Part shown: positions 18,695 through 28,161 of the stretch, piece after piece
Position numbering within the stretch: position 1 is the first letter of the stretch
Layout of the letters: every line of letters begins with the position of its first letter
Origin: Sphingobium fuliginis
GTDB lineage: Bacteria; Pseudomonadota; Alphaproteobacteria; Sphingomonadales; Sphingomonadaceae
Direction: 5' to 3'
DNA: 64,000 bases
Assembly: GCF_004152845.1 (NCBI RefSeq)
Contig: NZ_SEON01000003.1
Coordinates: 409,545-473,544, forward strand
Notes under the pieces: model-generated
The model's input: only the letters and a program-made list of their open reading frames with translations
Told to the model about the DNA's origin: nothing
Database searches by the model: none
Made by a program: the position numbers and the translations under genes

Positions 18695-18708
18695 GGGCAT
18701 CCTGCGCG

Positions 18709-18763
18709 GAAAGGAATCCGGTTCGAACGGCAGGACCGGGCCCCTGCCTACACAGGAGCAAGG
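18709..18763. repeat. Second copy of the intergenic repeat seen at 1819-1869
   Basis: Shares GGAATCCGGT, AACGGCAGGAC and GGGC-CCTGCCT-CAGGAGC with the copy at 1819-1869, in the same orientation; the hairpin arm is less perfect here. It lies downstream of the yadH stop and may act as its terminator. Confidence 0.7.
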
Positions 18764-18792
18764 TTTGTAGCCGGACCCGGACGCCTTGCGCC

Positions 18793-19563
18793 TTATTTCT
18801 TGAGGCGATAGCCCGTCCGGAACATCCAGCCGATGATGGCAAGGCAAAGCGCCAGCATGGCCGCAACGAACAGCAGGCTGAACTCGATGCCCACATCGCC
18901 CCGCCCGAAGAAGGTCCAGCGGAAACCGGAGATCAGATAGACGATCGGGTTGAACAGCGTGATCGTCCGCCACGGCTCCGCCAGCATGTGGATCGAATAG
19001 AAGGCGCCGCCCAGAAAGGTCATCGGCATGATCAGCAGTAGCGGGATCACCTGCAACTGCTCGAAACTCTGCGCCCATATCCCCAATATGAAGCCGAACA
19101 GGCAGAAGCTGACCGCGATCAGCACCATGAAGGCGACCATCGCGAGCGGATGGGCGACCCGGATGTCCACGAACAGATGCGCGGTCACGAAGATGATGGT
19201 GCCGACGATCAGGGATTTGGTCGCCGCCGCGCCGACATAGGCGATGATCGTCTCCACCGCCGATACCGGCGCCGACAGCAGTTCATAGATGGTGCCGGTG
19301 AATTTGGGCATATAGATGCCGAAGCTGGCGTTGAAGATGCTTTCGGTGAACATCGACATCATGATCAGGCCGGGCACGATGAAGGCCGCATAGGGTATCC
19401 CGTCGATCTGCGTCATGCGCGAACCGATCGCGCCGCCGAACACCACGAAATAGAGCGAGGTGGTGATCACCGGCACCAGCAGCCCGGTCAGCAGCGTGCG
19501 GCGGAAGCGATGCAGTTCGAACTTATAGATCGCCCATATGGCCCGATAATTGAACCCGCTCAT
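18793..19563 (-). CDS. yadH: ABC-2 type transporter permease, YadH-like
   Basis: Membrane subunit of a two-gene ABC exporter. 256 residues, the same length as E. coli YadH, with six hydrophobic segments and the ABC-2 signatures [37 protein letters not shown] and [16 protein letters not shown]. Its ATG overlaps the stop of the ATPase gene by four bases. The substrate is unknown. Confidence 0.88.
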   Translation of the reverse strand: MSGFNYRAIWAIYKFELHRFRRTLLTGLLVPVITTSLYFVVFGGAIGSRMTQIDGIPYAAFIVPGLIMMSMFTESIFNASFGIYMPKFTGTIYELLSAPVSAVETIIAYVGAAATKSLIVGTIIFVTAHLFVDIRVAHPLAMVAFMVLIAVSFCLFGFILGIWAQSFEQLQVIPLLLIMPMTFLGGAFYSIHMLAEPWRTITLFNPIVYLISGFRWTFFGRGDVGIEFSLLFVAAMLALCLAIIGWMFRTGYRLKK

Positions 19564-20492
19564 GCCGCCTTCTCCCGATGGACCAGGGAGACGAAAATAT
19601 CCTCCAGGCTGCTCTGCTCGGTATTGAGGTCCTTATAGCCGATGCCAAGATCGCCCAGCTTGCGCAGCAGCGACGATACGCCGGTCCGTTCCGCCTGGGT
19701 GTCGAACACATATTCGATCTCATGGCCGTCCGCCTTCAGCGCGACCTGCCATTCGCCAAGCTCCGGCGGCACGGCGGACAGCGGTTCCGCCAGCACGATG
19801 GTCAGCGTCTTCTTGCCGAGCTTCTTCATGAGGGCGGTCTTTTCCTCCACCAGCACCAGTTCGCCCCTGTTGATGACGCCGACCCGGTCGGCCATTTCCT
19901 CCGCTTCCTCGATATAATGGGTGGTGAGGATGATGGTGACGCCGGTCTGGCGCAGTTCCCCGATCAGCTTCCACATGTCCCGGCGCAGTTCGACGTCCAC
20001 CCCGGCGGTCGGCTCGTCCAGGAACAGCACCCGCGGTTCGTGCGACAGCGCCTTGGCGATCATCACACGGCGCTTCATGCCACCCGACAGCTCCAATATC
20101 TTGCTGTGGCGCTTGTCCCAGAGCGACAGGTCGCGCAGGATCTTCTCGATATAGGCGTCGTTGCGCGGCTTGCCGAACAATCCGCGAGAGAAGGTGACCG
20201 TGTCGATCACCCTTTCGAACGCATCGGTATGCAGTTCCTGCGGCACCAGGCCGATGGCGGAACGCGATCCGCGATAGTCGCGGACGATGTCATGCCCGGC
20301 GACGGTGACGCTGCCGCCCGTCGGCCGGACATTGCCGCAAATGATGGAGATCATGGTGGTCTTGCCGGCGCCATTCGGCCCAAGCAGCGCGAATATCTCG
20401 CCCTCCTCGATCTCCAGGTCGACGCCCCTGAGCGCCTGGAAACCCGAAGCATAGCTTTTGGTCAGGCCCGAAACGGTGATGATGGACGCCAT
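19560..20492 (-). CDS. yadG: ABC transporter ATP-binding protein, YadG-like
   Basis: ATPase subunit partnering the YadH-like permease. 310 residues: Walker [11 protein letters not shown]-loop VPQELH, signature [15 protein letters not shown], Walker [13 protein letters not shown] and the H-loop [16 protein letters not shown], then a C-terminal accessory domain of about 85 residues. ATG at 20492 gives [14 protein letters not shown]; upstream in-frame codons are not family sequence. Confidence 0.92.
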   Translation of the reverse strand: MASIITVSGLTKSYASGFQALRGVDLEIEEGEIFALLGPNGAGKTTMISIICGNVRPTGGSVTVAGHDIVRDYRGSRSAIGLVPQELHTDAFERVIDTVTFSRGLFGKPRNDAYIEKILRDLSLWDKRHSKILELSGGMKRRVMIAKALSHEPRVLFLDEPTAGVDVELRRDMWKLIGELRQTGVTIILTTHYIEEAEEMADRVGVINRGELVLVEEKTALMKKLGKKTLTIVLAEPLSAVPPELGEWQVALKADGHEIEYVFDTQAERTGVSSLLRKLGDLGIGYKDLNTEQSSLEDIFVSLVHREKAA

Positions 20493-20559
20493 GCGCGGCA
20501 GTGCCCCCTTTTTTCTGAAGCGCAAAGATAGGGTGCCGCCCGCGCGGCGCAACCGCAGT

Positions 20560-21189
20560 CTATTCGCCCTTGCGGAAAAAGCGGAAGACCGTGGCGGGCG
20601 GGAAGTTGCGGACGGTCTGGCCAGCCCTGACGACCTCCAGGCCGAGCGCGTCGAGAATCTCCCGGCTCACGGGCGGACGCATGGAATAAGTGAACTGGAT
20701 GAAGGCGCCGCCCGGCCGCAGCATGCGGAAGCTTTCGGAAAGAATGTCGGCATGCATCTGCCGATCCATCGCCAGCAGGGGCAAGCCGCTGATGACCGTC
20801 TGATATTCCCCGGCCTCTCCGGCGGTTGCGGTGGAAACGATCTGCGCCGGAGTCTCCAGCACCGAAACATGGGGAAAATGACGCCGCAGCCCGCGCGCAA
20901 AGGCTGGGTTGATCTCCACCACCTCCAGCTTGTCCGGGGGAAGGCCGGTGCCCAGGATCGCTCGCGTGAAGACGCCCGTGCCGCCGCCCAGTTCGATTAC
21001 CCGGCCATCCTCCGGATCGATATGCGCGACCATCAACCGCGCGAGATAACGGCTGCTGGGCACCACGGATGCGGTCTGGCGCGGTTTCTTCACCCAGGCG
21101 GCCAGGAAATCCAGATATTCGGTCGCCCGGGTACGAAACTCGCTGTTGGGCAGGGCCATCGCCCGGCTGCGCTTGGACTTATGCTGCAT
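20560..21189 (-). CDS. SAM-dependent methyltransferase, PmtA-like
   Basis: 209-residue class I methyltransferase with the SAM motif [16 protein letters not shown] and the N-terminal [22 protein letters not shown], a pattern of bacterial phospholipid N-methyltransferases (PmtA, phosphatidylethanolamine to phosphatidylcholine). Later motif is [11 protein letters not shown]. Translation may start at 21189 or at the ATG at 21159. PmtA activity is the best guess; an rRNA adenine methylase relative is an alternative. Confidence 0.75.
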   Translation of the reverse strand: MQHKSKRSRAMALPNSEFRTRATEYLDFLAAWVKKPRQTASVVPSSRYLARLMVAHIDPEDGRVIELGGGTGVFTRAILGTGLPPDKLEVVEINPAFARGLRRHFPHVSVLETPAQIVSTATAGEAGEYQTVISGLPLLAMDRQMHADILSESFRMLRPGGAFIQFTYSMRPPVSREILDALGLEVVRAGQTVRNFPPATVFRFFRKGE

Positions 21190-21259
21190 GAGCGAACTGC
21201 GACCATTTCACTGTCATGCCGACTCCCTTAGCGGCCCCGACGGGCCGCGTCGATATGGC

Positions 21260-22174
21260 CTAGAGGCGATTTCCCGTCGTCTGGTCGACCTCGGCGGCGC
21301 TTTTCAGGGTTTCGATACGCTCCTGCAACCATAGCGCCACGGCCGCGATGCGGGGCAGCTTCTTAAGGTCGCCATGCGTCACCAGCCAGAAACTGCGCAT
21401 GATCTCCACCTCGCCGGCCATCACCGGCACCAGCGAAGGATCGCCGCCCGCGATGAAATCAGGCAGCACGCCGATCCCCGCCCCTTCCGCGATCATGCGA
21501 TGCTGCATATTGATGCTGGTGGCGCGCAGACTGGCTTCCAGCCCCGCCTCCACCTCGTCCAGATAGTCGAGTTCGGGCGAGAAGATGAATTCCGGCACAT
21601 AGCCGATCAGCACATGATCGCGCAGGTCAGCGGTGCCTTCGGGCACGCCCGCCTCCGCCAGATAGTGGGGCGCGGCATAAAGGTGCAGCCGGTAATCGCC
21701 CATCCGGCGAACCGACAGCCGCCCCCGCTGCGGCCGGGCCAGCATGACCGCCATGTCGGCCTCCCTCTTGGACGGATTGAGGAAACCGGATGCGGTGATG
21801 AGGTCCAGCCTGATGGCGGGATGGCGCCTGGCGAAGTCGGCAAGCCCCGGCGCCAGCACCCAGGTGCCAAAACCCTCGGCCACCGAAAGGCGCACCTGGC
21901 CGTTCAGATGATGCTCCCGCCCGGTGGCCTCCTCCATCGCGGCGAGCGCTGCGCTCTCGATGCTTTCGGCATGGCTCAGCAACGCCTGGCCATGGGCGGT
22001 CAGCGTGCGCTCCCCCGCCCCCACTTCGAACAGTTCGGGCCCCAGCGCCTTCTCCAGCCGGGCAAGCCGCCGCGCTATGGTCGTCGCATCGATCCCCAGG
22101 GCTCGCGCGGCGGGCGCGATCTTTCGCGTGCGCGCCACCGCCAGAAAGACCCTGAGATCGTCCCAATCGAACAT
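21260..22174 (-). CDS. LysR family transcriptional regulator
   Basis: 304 residues: winged helix DWDDLRVFLAVARTRKIAPAARALGIDATTIARRLARLE (about 3-60), then a substrate-binding domain. Divergently transcribed from the acyl-CoA dehydrogenase with a 111-base gap containing repeated TGCA words, so it probably controls that valine-type degradation operon as well as itself. The effector is unknown. Confidence 0.9.
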   Translation of the reverse strand: MFDWDDLRVFLAVARTRKIAPAARALGIDATTIARRLARLEKALGPELFEVGAGERTLTAHGQALLSHAESIESAALAAMEEATGREHHLNGQVRLSVAEGFGTWVLAPGLADFARRHPAIRLDLITASGFLNPSKREADMAVMLARPQRGRLSVRRMGDYRLHLYAAPHYLAEAGVPEGTADLRDHVLIGYVPEFIFSPELDYLDEVEAGLEASLRATSINMQHRMIAEGAGIGVLPDFIAGGDPSLVPVMAGEVEIMRSFWLVTHGDLKKLPRIAAVALWLQERIETLKSAAEVDQTTGNRL

Positions 22175-22191
22175 TCATCACTCGCCAAATC

Positions 22192-22236
22192 TGCAAAATC
22201 GCTGCAATGCTATGCAGAACTGCGTTGTTGCGTGCA
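22192..22236. promoter_or_regulatory. Candidate LysR operator region
   Basis: TGCA words start at 22192, 22203, 22212 and 22233. The first three are spaced 11 and 9 bases apart. They lie between the divergent LysR and acyl-CoA dehydrogenase starts, where an LTTR recognition and activation site is expected. Confidence 0.45.
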
Positions 22237-22285
22237 ATTCCGCATCGTATCTAGAAGCAACCCAAAGCGAACGTCAGGAGAGTTT

Positions 22286-23428
22286 GTGAGCCAGTTCGAT
22301 CTCACCGAGGACCAGTTGGCCATTCAGGAGATGGCGCGCCGGTTCACCGCCGATGCGATCACCCCTTTTGCGGCGGAGTGGGACGAAAAGCATATCTTCC
22401 CCCGCGACACCATCCGCGCCGCGGCGGAACTGGGCTTCGGCGGCATCTATGTGTCGGAGGAATCGGGCGGCATCGGCCTTGGGCGGCTGGAGGCGGCGCT
22501 GGTCATGGAGGCGATGGCCTATGGCTGTCCGTCGACCAGCGCGTTCATCTCGATCCACAATATGGCCGCCTGGATGATCGACCGGTTCGGATCGCAGGCC
22601 GTGAAGGACAAATATCTGCCCTCCATGGTGCCGATGGAGCGGATCGGCAGCTATTGCCTGACCGAAGCGGGATCGGGGTCCGACGCGGCGGCGCTCAAGA
22701 CGCGGGCGATCAGGCAAGGCGATCATTATGTCGTCACCGGCTCCAAGCAGTTCATCTCCGGCGGCGGGGAGAATGAAATCTATGTCGTCATGGTCCGTAC
22801 CGGCGACGACGGGCCGAAGGGCATATCCTGCCTCGTCATCGAGAAGGACATGCCCGGCGTCAGCTTCGGCGCGCAGGAACGCAAGCTCGGCTGGCATTCG
22901 CAGCCGACGGCTCAGGTCAATTTCGACGGCGTGCAGGTTCCGGTCGAGAATCTGGTCGGCGGCGAAGGCGAAGGCTTTCGCATCGCGATGATGGGGCTGG
23001 ACGGCGGGCGGCTCAACATCGGCGCCTGCTCGCTGGGCGGAGCGCAGCGCTGCATCGACGAAGCGCTCACTTACACCAAGGATCGCAAGCAGTTCGGGCA
23101 GAGCATCGCGGATTTCCAGAACACGCAGTTCACGCTGGCGGATATGGAGACAGAGCTTCAGGCCGCCCGTACGCTGCTCTATGCGGCGGCGGTCAAGGTG
23201 ACGGAGAATGCGCCGGACAAGACGCGCTTCGCCGCCATGGCCAAGCGGCTGGCGACCGACACCGGATCGTCGGTGGTCGACCGGGCGCTGCAACTGCATG
23301 GCGGCTATGGCTATCTGATGGACTATCCGATCGAGCGCTTCTGGCGCGATCTGCGCGTGCATTCGATCCTGGAAGGCACCAATCAGGTGATGCGCATGAT
23401 CATCGCCCGCGACATGCTGCGGCCCTAA
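22286..23428 (+). CDS. Acyl-CoA dehydrogenase, probably isobutyryl-CoA dehydrogenase
   Basis: FAD-dependent acyl-CoA dehydrogenase. 380 residues with YCLTEAGSGSDAAALKTRA (FAD/substrate signature), QFGQSIADFQNTQFTLADME, and a C-terminal LHGGYGYLMDYPIERFWRDLRV with the catalytic-region RVHSILEGTNQVMRMI. The GTG at 22286, after CAGGAGAG, gives the standard N-terminus FDLTEDQLAIQEMARRF. The following genes encode 3-hydroxyisobutyryl-CoA hydrolase and MmsB, so isobutyryl-CoA (valine pathway) is the likely substrate; mmsA is not in the window. Confidence 0.88.
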   Translation: MSQFDLTEDQLAIQEMARRFTADAITPFAAEWDEKHIFPRDTIRAAAELGFGGIYVSEESGGIGLGRLEAALVMEAMAYGCPSTSAFISIHNMAAWMIDRFGSQAVKDKYLPSMVPMERIGSYCLTEAGSGSDAAALKTRAIRQGDHYVVTGSKQFISGGGENEIYVVMVRTGDDGPKGISCLVIEKDMPGVSFGAQERKLGWHSQPTAQVNFDGVQVPVENLVGGEGEGFRIAMMGLDGGRLNIGACSLGGAQRCIDEALTYTKDRKQFGQSIADFQNTQFTLADMETELQAARTLLYAAAVKVTENAPDKTRFAAMAKRLATDTGSSVVDRALQLHGGYGYLMDYPIERFWRDLRVHSILEGTNQVMRMIIARDMLRP

Positions 23429-23456
23429 GCCCGAGAGAGAATGCGCAGGAGATTTT

Positions 23457-24515
23457 ATGACCGATCAGGTGCTGATTTCCGTCGACAATGGCGTGGGGCG
23501 GATAAGGCTGAACCGGCCCAAGGCGATCCATGCGCTGACCACCGAAATGTGCGGCGCGATCATTGATGCGCTGCTGGCCTGGCGGGAGGATGAGAGCGTC
23601 GTTGCGGTGATGCTGGATCATGCCGAAGGGCGCGGTTTCTGCGCGGGCGGGGACATCGCCATGATCGCCGACAGCGCCAGGGGCGACTGTTCGGAGGCCG
23701 AGCAATTCTTCTTCACCGAATATCGGATGAACCATCTGCTGTTCGTCTATGAAAAGCCGATTATTGCCTTCATCGATGGCATCGTCATGGGCGGGGGCGT
23801 GGGGATTTCCGATCCGGCGCGCTATCGCGTGGCGACAGAGCGGACCACCTATGCCATGCCGGAGACGGGCATTGGGCTGTTTCCCGATGTGGGCGGCGGC
23901 TGGTTCCTGCCGCGCATGCCGGGGCGAACCGGAGCATGGCTGGCAACGACGGGCGCGCGGATCAAGGGCGCGGATTGCGCCGCCATCGGCATCGCAACCC
24001 ATTATATGGCGTCGGACAAGCTGGATGCCGTCAAGGCGCGGATCATTGCCGATCCCGACGGATTGGCGGAAATACTGGACGAAATGGCCGATGCGCCGCC
24101 GCCATCGGCCTGGCAAGCGCATCGGGAGGAGATCGACCGGCTGTTCGCTTCGGACCGCTTCGAGGATATTCTGGCTGCATTGGAAGCCGACGGATCGGAC
24201 TGGGCGCGCGAGCAACTGGCGACGCTCGCCACCAAATCGCCGCAGACGATCAAGGTGGCGCTGCGCCAGATGGTCGAGGGCGCTGCCTTCACCGATTTTG
24301 CCGACAATATGCGCAACGAATATCGCATCGGCCATCATGTCATCCGCCGTCCCGATTTCGTGGAGGGCGTGCGCGCGGTGATCTTCGACAAGGACAATGC
24401 GCCGCGATGGAATCCCGCGCGGCCGGAGGATGTGACGGACGAGCTGGTGGACAGCCTGTTCGCGCCCTTGCCGCCGGAAAGGGAATGGACGCCGCTGCCC
24501 GAACTGCGCGGCTGA
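23457..24515 (+). CDS. 3-hydroxyisobutyryl-CoA hydrolase
   Basis: Crotonase-fold hydrolase releasing 3-hydroxyisobutyrate in valine degradation. 352 residues, longer than an enoyl-CoA hydratase, with GRGFCAGGDIAMI (oxyanion hole), IMGGGVGI and the HIBCH-type acidic residues in MPETGIGLFPDVGGGWFLPR. A long C-terminal region of about 150 residues is typical of this subfamily. ATG follows a GGAG 28 bases after the dehydrogenase stop. Confidence 0.9.
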   Translation: MTDQVLISVDNGVGRIRLNRPKAIHALTTEMCGAIIDALLAWREDESVVAVMLDHAEGRGFCAGGDIAMIADSARGDCSEAEQFFFTEYRMNHLLFVYEKPIIAFIDGIVMGGGVGISDPARYRVATERTTYAMPETGIGLFPDVGGGWFLPRMPGRTGAWLATTGARIKGADCAAIGIATHYMASDKLDAVKARIIADPDGLAEILDEMADAPPPSAWQAHREEIDRLFASDRFEDILAALEADGSDWAREQLATLATKSPQTIKVALRQMVEGAAFTDFADNMRNEYRIGHHVIRRPDFVEGVRAVIFDKDNAPRWNPARPEDVTDELVDSLFAPLPPEREWTPLPELRG

Positions 24516-24529
24516 ACATGCTTTGTTTT

Positions 24530-24580
24530 CCGTGATTTCCAAGCCGTCAGATGGCCTATCTGACATGAAATCGCTCTAGA
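24530..24580. repeat. Diverged relative of the 106-bp repeat, hairpin next to mmsB
   Basis: Read on the minus strand it shows CTAGAGCGATTTC, then GTCAGAT-N5-ATCTGAC, then TTGGAAATC, the same layout as the first half of the 106-bp repeat (CTAGAGCGTTTTCC, CAGATG, CATCTG, CGGAAAACGC). It ends at the mmsB ribosome binding site. Confidence 0.6.
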
Positions 24581-24592
24581 GGAGTGCCTGAA

Positions 24593-25477
24593 ATGAGCCA
24601 GACCATCGCCTTCATCGGCCTGGGCAATATGGGCGGTGGGATGGCCGCAAATCTGCTGAAGAACGGCTTTGCCGTGCGGGCCTTCGACCTTTCGGAAGAG
24701 GCGCTGGCCAAGGCGGCCGAAGCGGGCGCCGTGCGCTGCGCCAGCGCGGCGGAGGCGGTCTCAGGCGCCGATGCGGTGGTCACGATGCTGCCAGCGGGAA
24801 AGCATGTGGAAGCCGTCTATACAGGCGAGGTCTTCGGAGCGGCCAAGGCGGATGCGCTGTTCCTCGACTGTTCGACCATTGACGTCGCGACGGCGCGCCG
24901 GGTGGAGGAAGCCGCTGCGGGCAAGGGCTTCGAGATGGTCGATGCACCCGTTTCAGGCGGCATCGCGGCGGCCAATGGCGGTACGCTGACCTTCATGGTC
25001 GGCGGCTCGGACCAGGCTTTCGGCCGGGCCAGGCCGATCCTGTCGGCCATGGGCAAGGCGGTGATCCATGCCGGCGGCGCGGGCAATGGTCAGGCCGCCA
25101 AGATCTGCAACAACATGCTGCTGGGCGCGACCATGGTGGCGACCTGCGAGACCTTCGCCATGGCGAAGAAGCTGGGCCTCGACCCGCAGACCTTCTACGA
25201 TATTTCCAGCGTATCGTCGGGGCAAAGCTGGTCCATGACCAGCTATTGCCCGGTGCCGGGCGTCGGGCCGCAAAGCCCGTCGGACAATGGCTATCAGGGC
25301 GGTTTCGCCGTGGGGCTGATGCTGAAGGATTTGAAGCTGGCGACGGAAGCCGCCGCTTCGGTCGGAGCGAGCGTGCCGATGGGAAATGCGGCGGAGTCGC
25401 TTTACCAGCTGCTCGCCAATCAGGGTGAAGCGGGGCGCGACTTTTCGCTGATGATCGAGATGTTGGAGGGGAAGTAA
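24593..25477 (+). CDS. mmsB: 3-hydroxyisobutyrate dehydrogenase
   Basis: NAD-dependent oxidation of 3-hydroxyisobutyrate to methylmalonate semialdehyde. 294 residues: Rossmann motif FIGLGNMGGGMAANLLKNGF, substrate motif DAPVSGGIAAANGGTLTFMVGG, catalytic lysine in GNGQAAKICNNMLLG, and C-terminal GFAVGLMLKDLKLATEAA. The ATG at 24593 (after GAGGAG) is preferred to a GTG 9 bases upstream. Third gene of the valine set. Confidence 0.93.
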   Translation: MSQTIAFIGLGNMGGGMAANLLKNGFAVRAFDLSEEALAKAAEAGAVRCASAAEAVSGADAVVTMLPAGKHVEAVYTGEVFGAAKADALFLDCSTIDVATARRVEEAAAGKGFEMVDAPVSGGIAAANGGTLTFMVGGSDQAFGRARPILSAMGKAVIHAGGAGNGQAAKICNNMLLGATMVATCETFAMAKKLGLDPQTFYDISSVSSGQSWSMTSYCPVPGVGPQSPSDNGYQGGFAVGLMLKDLKLATEAAASVGASVPMGNAAESLYQLLANQGEAGRDFSLMIEMLEGK

Positions 25478-25520
25478 GGGGTTTCCATCTCCAAGCGTCT
25501 CGTAAATGGGTGGATTGCGG

Positions 25521-25660
25521 ACATTCCCCCTCCCGCAGGCGGGAGGGGGTTAGGGGGTGGGCTGGCGCGGCATCTGCGCTGTTTTGCAACGGCTAAGTCA
25601 GAAGCTCGCTACGCTCGCGCCCACCCCTAACCCCTCCCGTTTACGGGAGGGGAATGTCCT
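25521..25660. repeat. Long inverted repeat between convergent genes
   Basis: Two C/G-rich arms (25521-25561 and about 25618-25660) are near reverse complements, and each arm contains its own hairpin (CCCTCCCGC/GCGGGAGGG and CCCTCCCGT/ACGGGAGGG). It lies between the ends of mmsB (plus) and the enoyl-CoA hydratase (minus), where it may also stop transcription from both sides. Confidence 0.8.
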
Positions 25661-25695
25661 GAATCGGCTATCATCAGCCTCCACCCGCTTACCAA

Positions 25696-26472
25696 TCAGC
25701 GGCCTTTCCAAACCCCCGGACGCTTGGCGACGAAGGCTTCCATGCCTTCCTTCTTGTCCTCGGTCGCGGTCAGGATCTGGAACAGGCGGCGTTCGGTCAG
25801 GATGCCCTGAGCCAGCCCGGTCTCGAAAGCCAGATTGACCATTTCCTTGTTCACCATCGCGGCCATGGGCGGCATCCCCGCTATGGTCGCGGCCGTCTTG
25901 AGCGCGTCCTCCAGCAGATCAGCCGCCGGAACGATCCGCGCGACCAGACCGGCGCTTTCCGCTTCTTCGGCGCCCATCATGCGGCCGGTCAGGCACATTT
26001 CCATCGCCTTCGCCTTGCCGACGGCGCGGGTCAGGCGTTGCGATCCGCCCATGCCCGGCGCGACGCCCAGCTTTATTTCGGGCTGGCCGAATTTCGCGGT
26101 GTCGGCGGCCAGGATGAAATCCGCCATCATCGCCAGCTCGCATCCGCCGCCCAGCGCGAAGCCGGCGACCGCCGCAATCCACGGCTTGCGGGTGGCGACG
26201 ACCTTGCTCTGCCAGCCGGAGAAGAAATCCTCCAGGAAGAAGTCCGCCGAATCCTTCTCCACCATTTCCTTGATGTCGGCGCCGGCGGCAAAGGCCTTCT
26301 CGCTGCCGGTCAGGACCAGGCAACGCTGCGACGGATCGGCATCATAGGCAGCAAAGACCTCGCCCAGATCCCTCAGCACCTGGCTGTTCAGCGCATTCAA
26401 CGCCTGCGGGCGGTTGAGCGTGACCAGCGTCACCGCATCGCGCTGTTCCACCAGGATCGTTTCATATGCCAT
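25696..26472 (-). CDS. Enoyl-CoA hydratase
   Basis: Short-chain crotonase (EchA/PaaF-like), 258 residues. Oxyanion-hole motif [12 protein letters not shown], helix [17 protein letters not shown] with the first catalytic Glu region and [17 protein letters not shown] carrying the second. It hydrates trans-2-enoyl-CoA in fatty acid or branched-chain amino acid catabolism. Located next to the valine set but convergent with it. Several in-window CoA enzymes could use it. Confidence 0.9.
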   Translation of the reverse strand: MAYETILVEQRDAVTLVTLNRPQALNALNSQVLRDLGEVFAAYDADPSQRCLVLTGSEKAFAAGADIKEMVEKDSADFFLEDFFSGWQSKVVATRKPWIAAVAGFALGGGCELAMMADFILAADTAKFGQPEIKLGVAPGMGGSQRLTRAVGKAKAMEMCLTGRMMGAEEAESAGLVARIVPAADLLEDALKTAATIAGMPPMAAMVNKEMVNLAFETGLAQGILTERRLFQILTATEDKKEGMEAFVAKRPGVWKGR

Positions 26473-26561
26473 TGCCGTCTCCCTTCATTGACCCATTGCG
26501 ATCCGCTCTATGCAGCGCGACGGCCCTTGGCCAGCCCCGGCAAGCCGCATCTTCGCAGCCG

Positions 26562-27404
26562 CTATCGGCACAGATGCATGAAGTCCCGGTCATAGCTGCG
26601 CAGATGCGCGCCGCCATCGATATAGAGCGTCTGACCCGTCACCGCACTGGCGCCCGCCAGATACAGCACGGCTTCGGCAATCTGCTCCGCCTGCGGCAGA
26701 CGCGCCAGCGGCATCATCGCGGACAGCCTTTCCATTTGGCCTTCGTCATAATCGGGCGTCGCGATGGTGAGTCCGGGGGCGACCGCATTGACCCTGATCT
26801 GCGGCGCCAGGGTGGATGCGGACAGCCGCGTCAGCCCCGCCAGCGCCATCTTCGACAAGGTATAGGCCAATTGGTCGCCATGCGGATGGTCGATCCGCTG
26901 ATCCAGTATATTGACGATGCACCGGTCGCCTGTGCCGGCCGGAATGGTGGCAAAGGACTTGGTGAGCAAGGTGGGCGCGGCGCAATTGACCGCATAATGG
27001 CGCATCAGGTCGTCGGCATTGACGCTGTCGAGCCGATCCTGGCCGAAGATCGCCGCGCTGTTGACCAGGACATCGGGCGGACGGCCGAAACGCTCTGCGA
27101 CCAGCGCCACCAGTTCCTCCGCCCCTTCCGGATCGCTGAAATCGACGGTGAAGCCGTCCCATTCGGTCCCATTCTCCTCCAGCGTCAGCGCCAGATGGGA
27201 ATCGAGCCGGGTATCGTGGCTGCCATGGATCGCCAGCGAATAGCCTGCCCGCGCGAAGGCAGCGGCGATGATGCCGCCCAGCCGCCGATGACCGCCCGTC
27301 ACCAGCGCCAGCCGCTTTTGCGCCAGCGGCCGTGCGCCCGCCTGTTCGGCGCGCTTCCCAGTGCCCCCGAGGGGCCGATAGGCGGGAGCTTCCTCTTCGC
27401 TCAC
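26562..27404 (-). CDS. SDR-family reductase, FolM/pteridine-reductase-like
   Basis: 280-residue short-chain dehydrogenase. The cofactor motif is TGGHRRLG rather than TGxxxGIG; the TGxxxRxG form is characteristic of pteridine reductases and FolM-type dihydromonapterin reductases. Catalytic YxxxK is YTLSK, with NSAAIFG and the C-terminal ASAVTGQTLYIDGG. Its start overlaps the folE stop by four bases, supporting a pterin role. Substrate is inferred from motif and neighbour only. Confidence 0.8.
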   Translation of the reverse strand: MSEEEAPAYRPLGGTGKRAEQAGARPLAQKRLALVTGGHRRLGGIIAAAFARAGYSLAIHGSHDTRLDSHLALTLEENGTEWDGFTVDFSDPEGAEELVALVAERFGRPPDVLVNSAAIFGQDRLDSVNADDLMRHYAVNCAAPTLLTKSFATIPAGTGDRCIVNILDQRIDHPHGDQLAYTLSKMALAGLTRLSASTLAPQIRVNAVAPGLTIATPDYDEGQMERLSAMMPLARLPQAEQIAEAVLYLAGASAVTGQTLYIDGGAHLRSYDRDFMHLCR

Positions 27405-28009
27405 GATCCGATCAGCTTCAGCACTTCTTCACGGCTCTTCTCATCGTCGCGGAAGACGCCGAGCATGCGGCTGGTCTTCATGACGACATTGGGCGTGCGC
27501 ACGCCACGGCCCGTCATGCAGCCATGGGTCGCCTCGACCACGACCGCGACGCCCTGGGGCTTCAGATGTTCCCAGATGCAGTTGGCGACTTCCGAAGTCA
27601 GCCGTTCCTGCACCTGAAGCCGGTGGGCGAAGGCGTGCAGCACGCGCGCCAGCTTCGATATGCCGACGACATATTGGCCGGGCAGATAGGCGATGTGCGC
27701 GACGCCCACGATGGGCGCCATATGGTGCTCGCAGTGCGACTGGAACGGTATGTCCTTCAACAGCACGATGTCGTCATAGCCGCCGACTTCATGGAAGATG
27801 CGCGAAAGATGATAGGCCGGATCGTCGTCATAGCCGCGGCAATATTCCTTCCACGCCCGCGCCACGCGCTGGGGCGTTTCCACCAGCCCTTCCCGTTCCG
27901 GATCGTCGCCCGACCAGCGGATCAGCGTACGGATCGCGTCGGCCACGTCCGCCGGAACCGGAATCTTGATCGACTCGCCCGCAGTTTCGGCATCGGGATC
28001 ATATTCCAT
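27401..28009 (-). CDS. folE: GTP cyclohydrolase I
   Basis: First enzyme of tetrahydrofolate/pterin synthesis, GTP to dihydroneopterin triphosphate. 202 residues with the zinc ligands in SHCEHHMAP and THGCMTGRG and the active-site run VGISKLARVLHAFAHRLQ. The ATG at 28009 has AAAGGAG 11 bases before it; an in-frame ATG at 28042 lacks a ribosome binding site and would add 11 residues. Overlaps the pteridine-reductase-like gene, implying coupled expression. Confidence 0.93.
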   Translation of the reverse strand: MEYDPDAETAGESIKIPVPADVADAIRTLIRWSGDDPEREGLVETPQRVARAWKEYCRGYDDDPAYHLSRIFHEVGGYDDIVLLKDIPFQSHCEHHMAPIVGVAHIAYLPGQYVVGISKLARVLHAFAHRLQVQERLTSEVANCIWEHLKPQGVAVVVEATHGCMTGRGVRTPNVVMKTSRMLGVFRDDEKSREEVLKLIGS

Positions 28010-28161
28010 GGACGGCACCACTCCTTTGTTGCTTCCGGGCATATGGCGACTGATTTACAGGAACGCCAGCCCCTTCGCCCTGCTGGACAGGACATGCTGG
28101 CGGTGGCACATGCAGGGGAAACCGGGTCAACCGGGTCGCCTCAAATCATCACAGCGGAACC

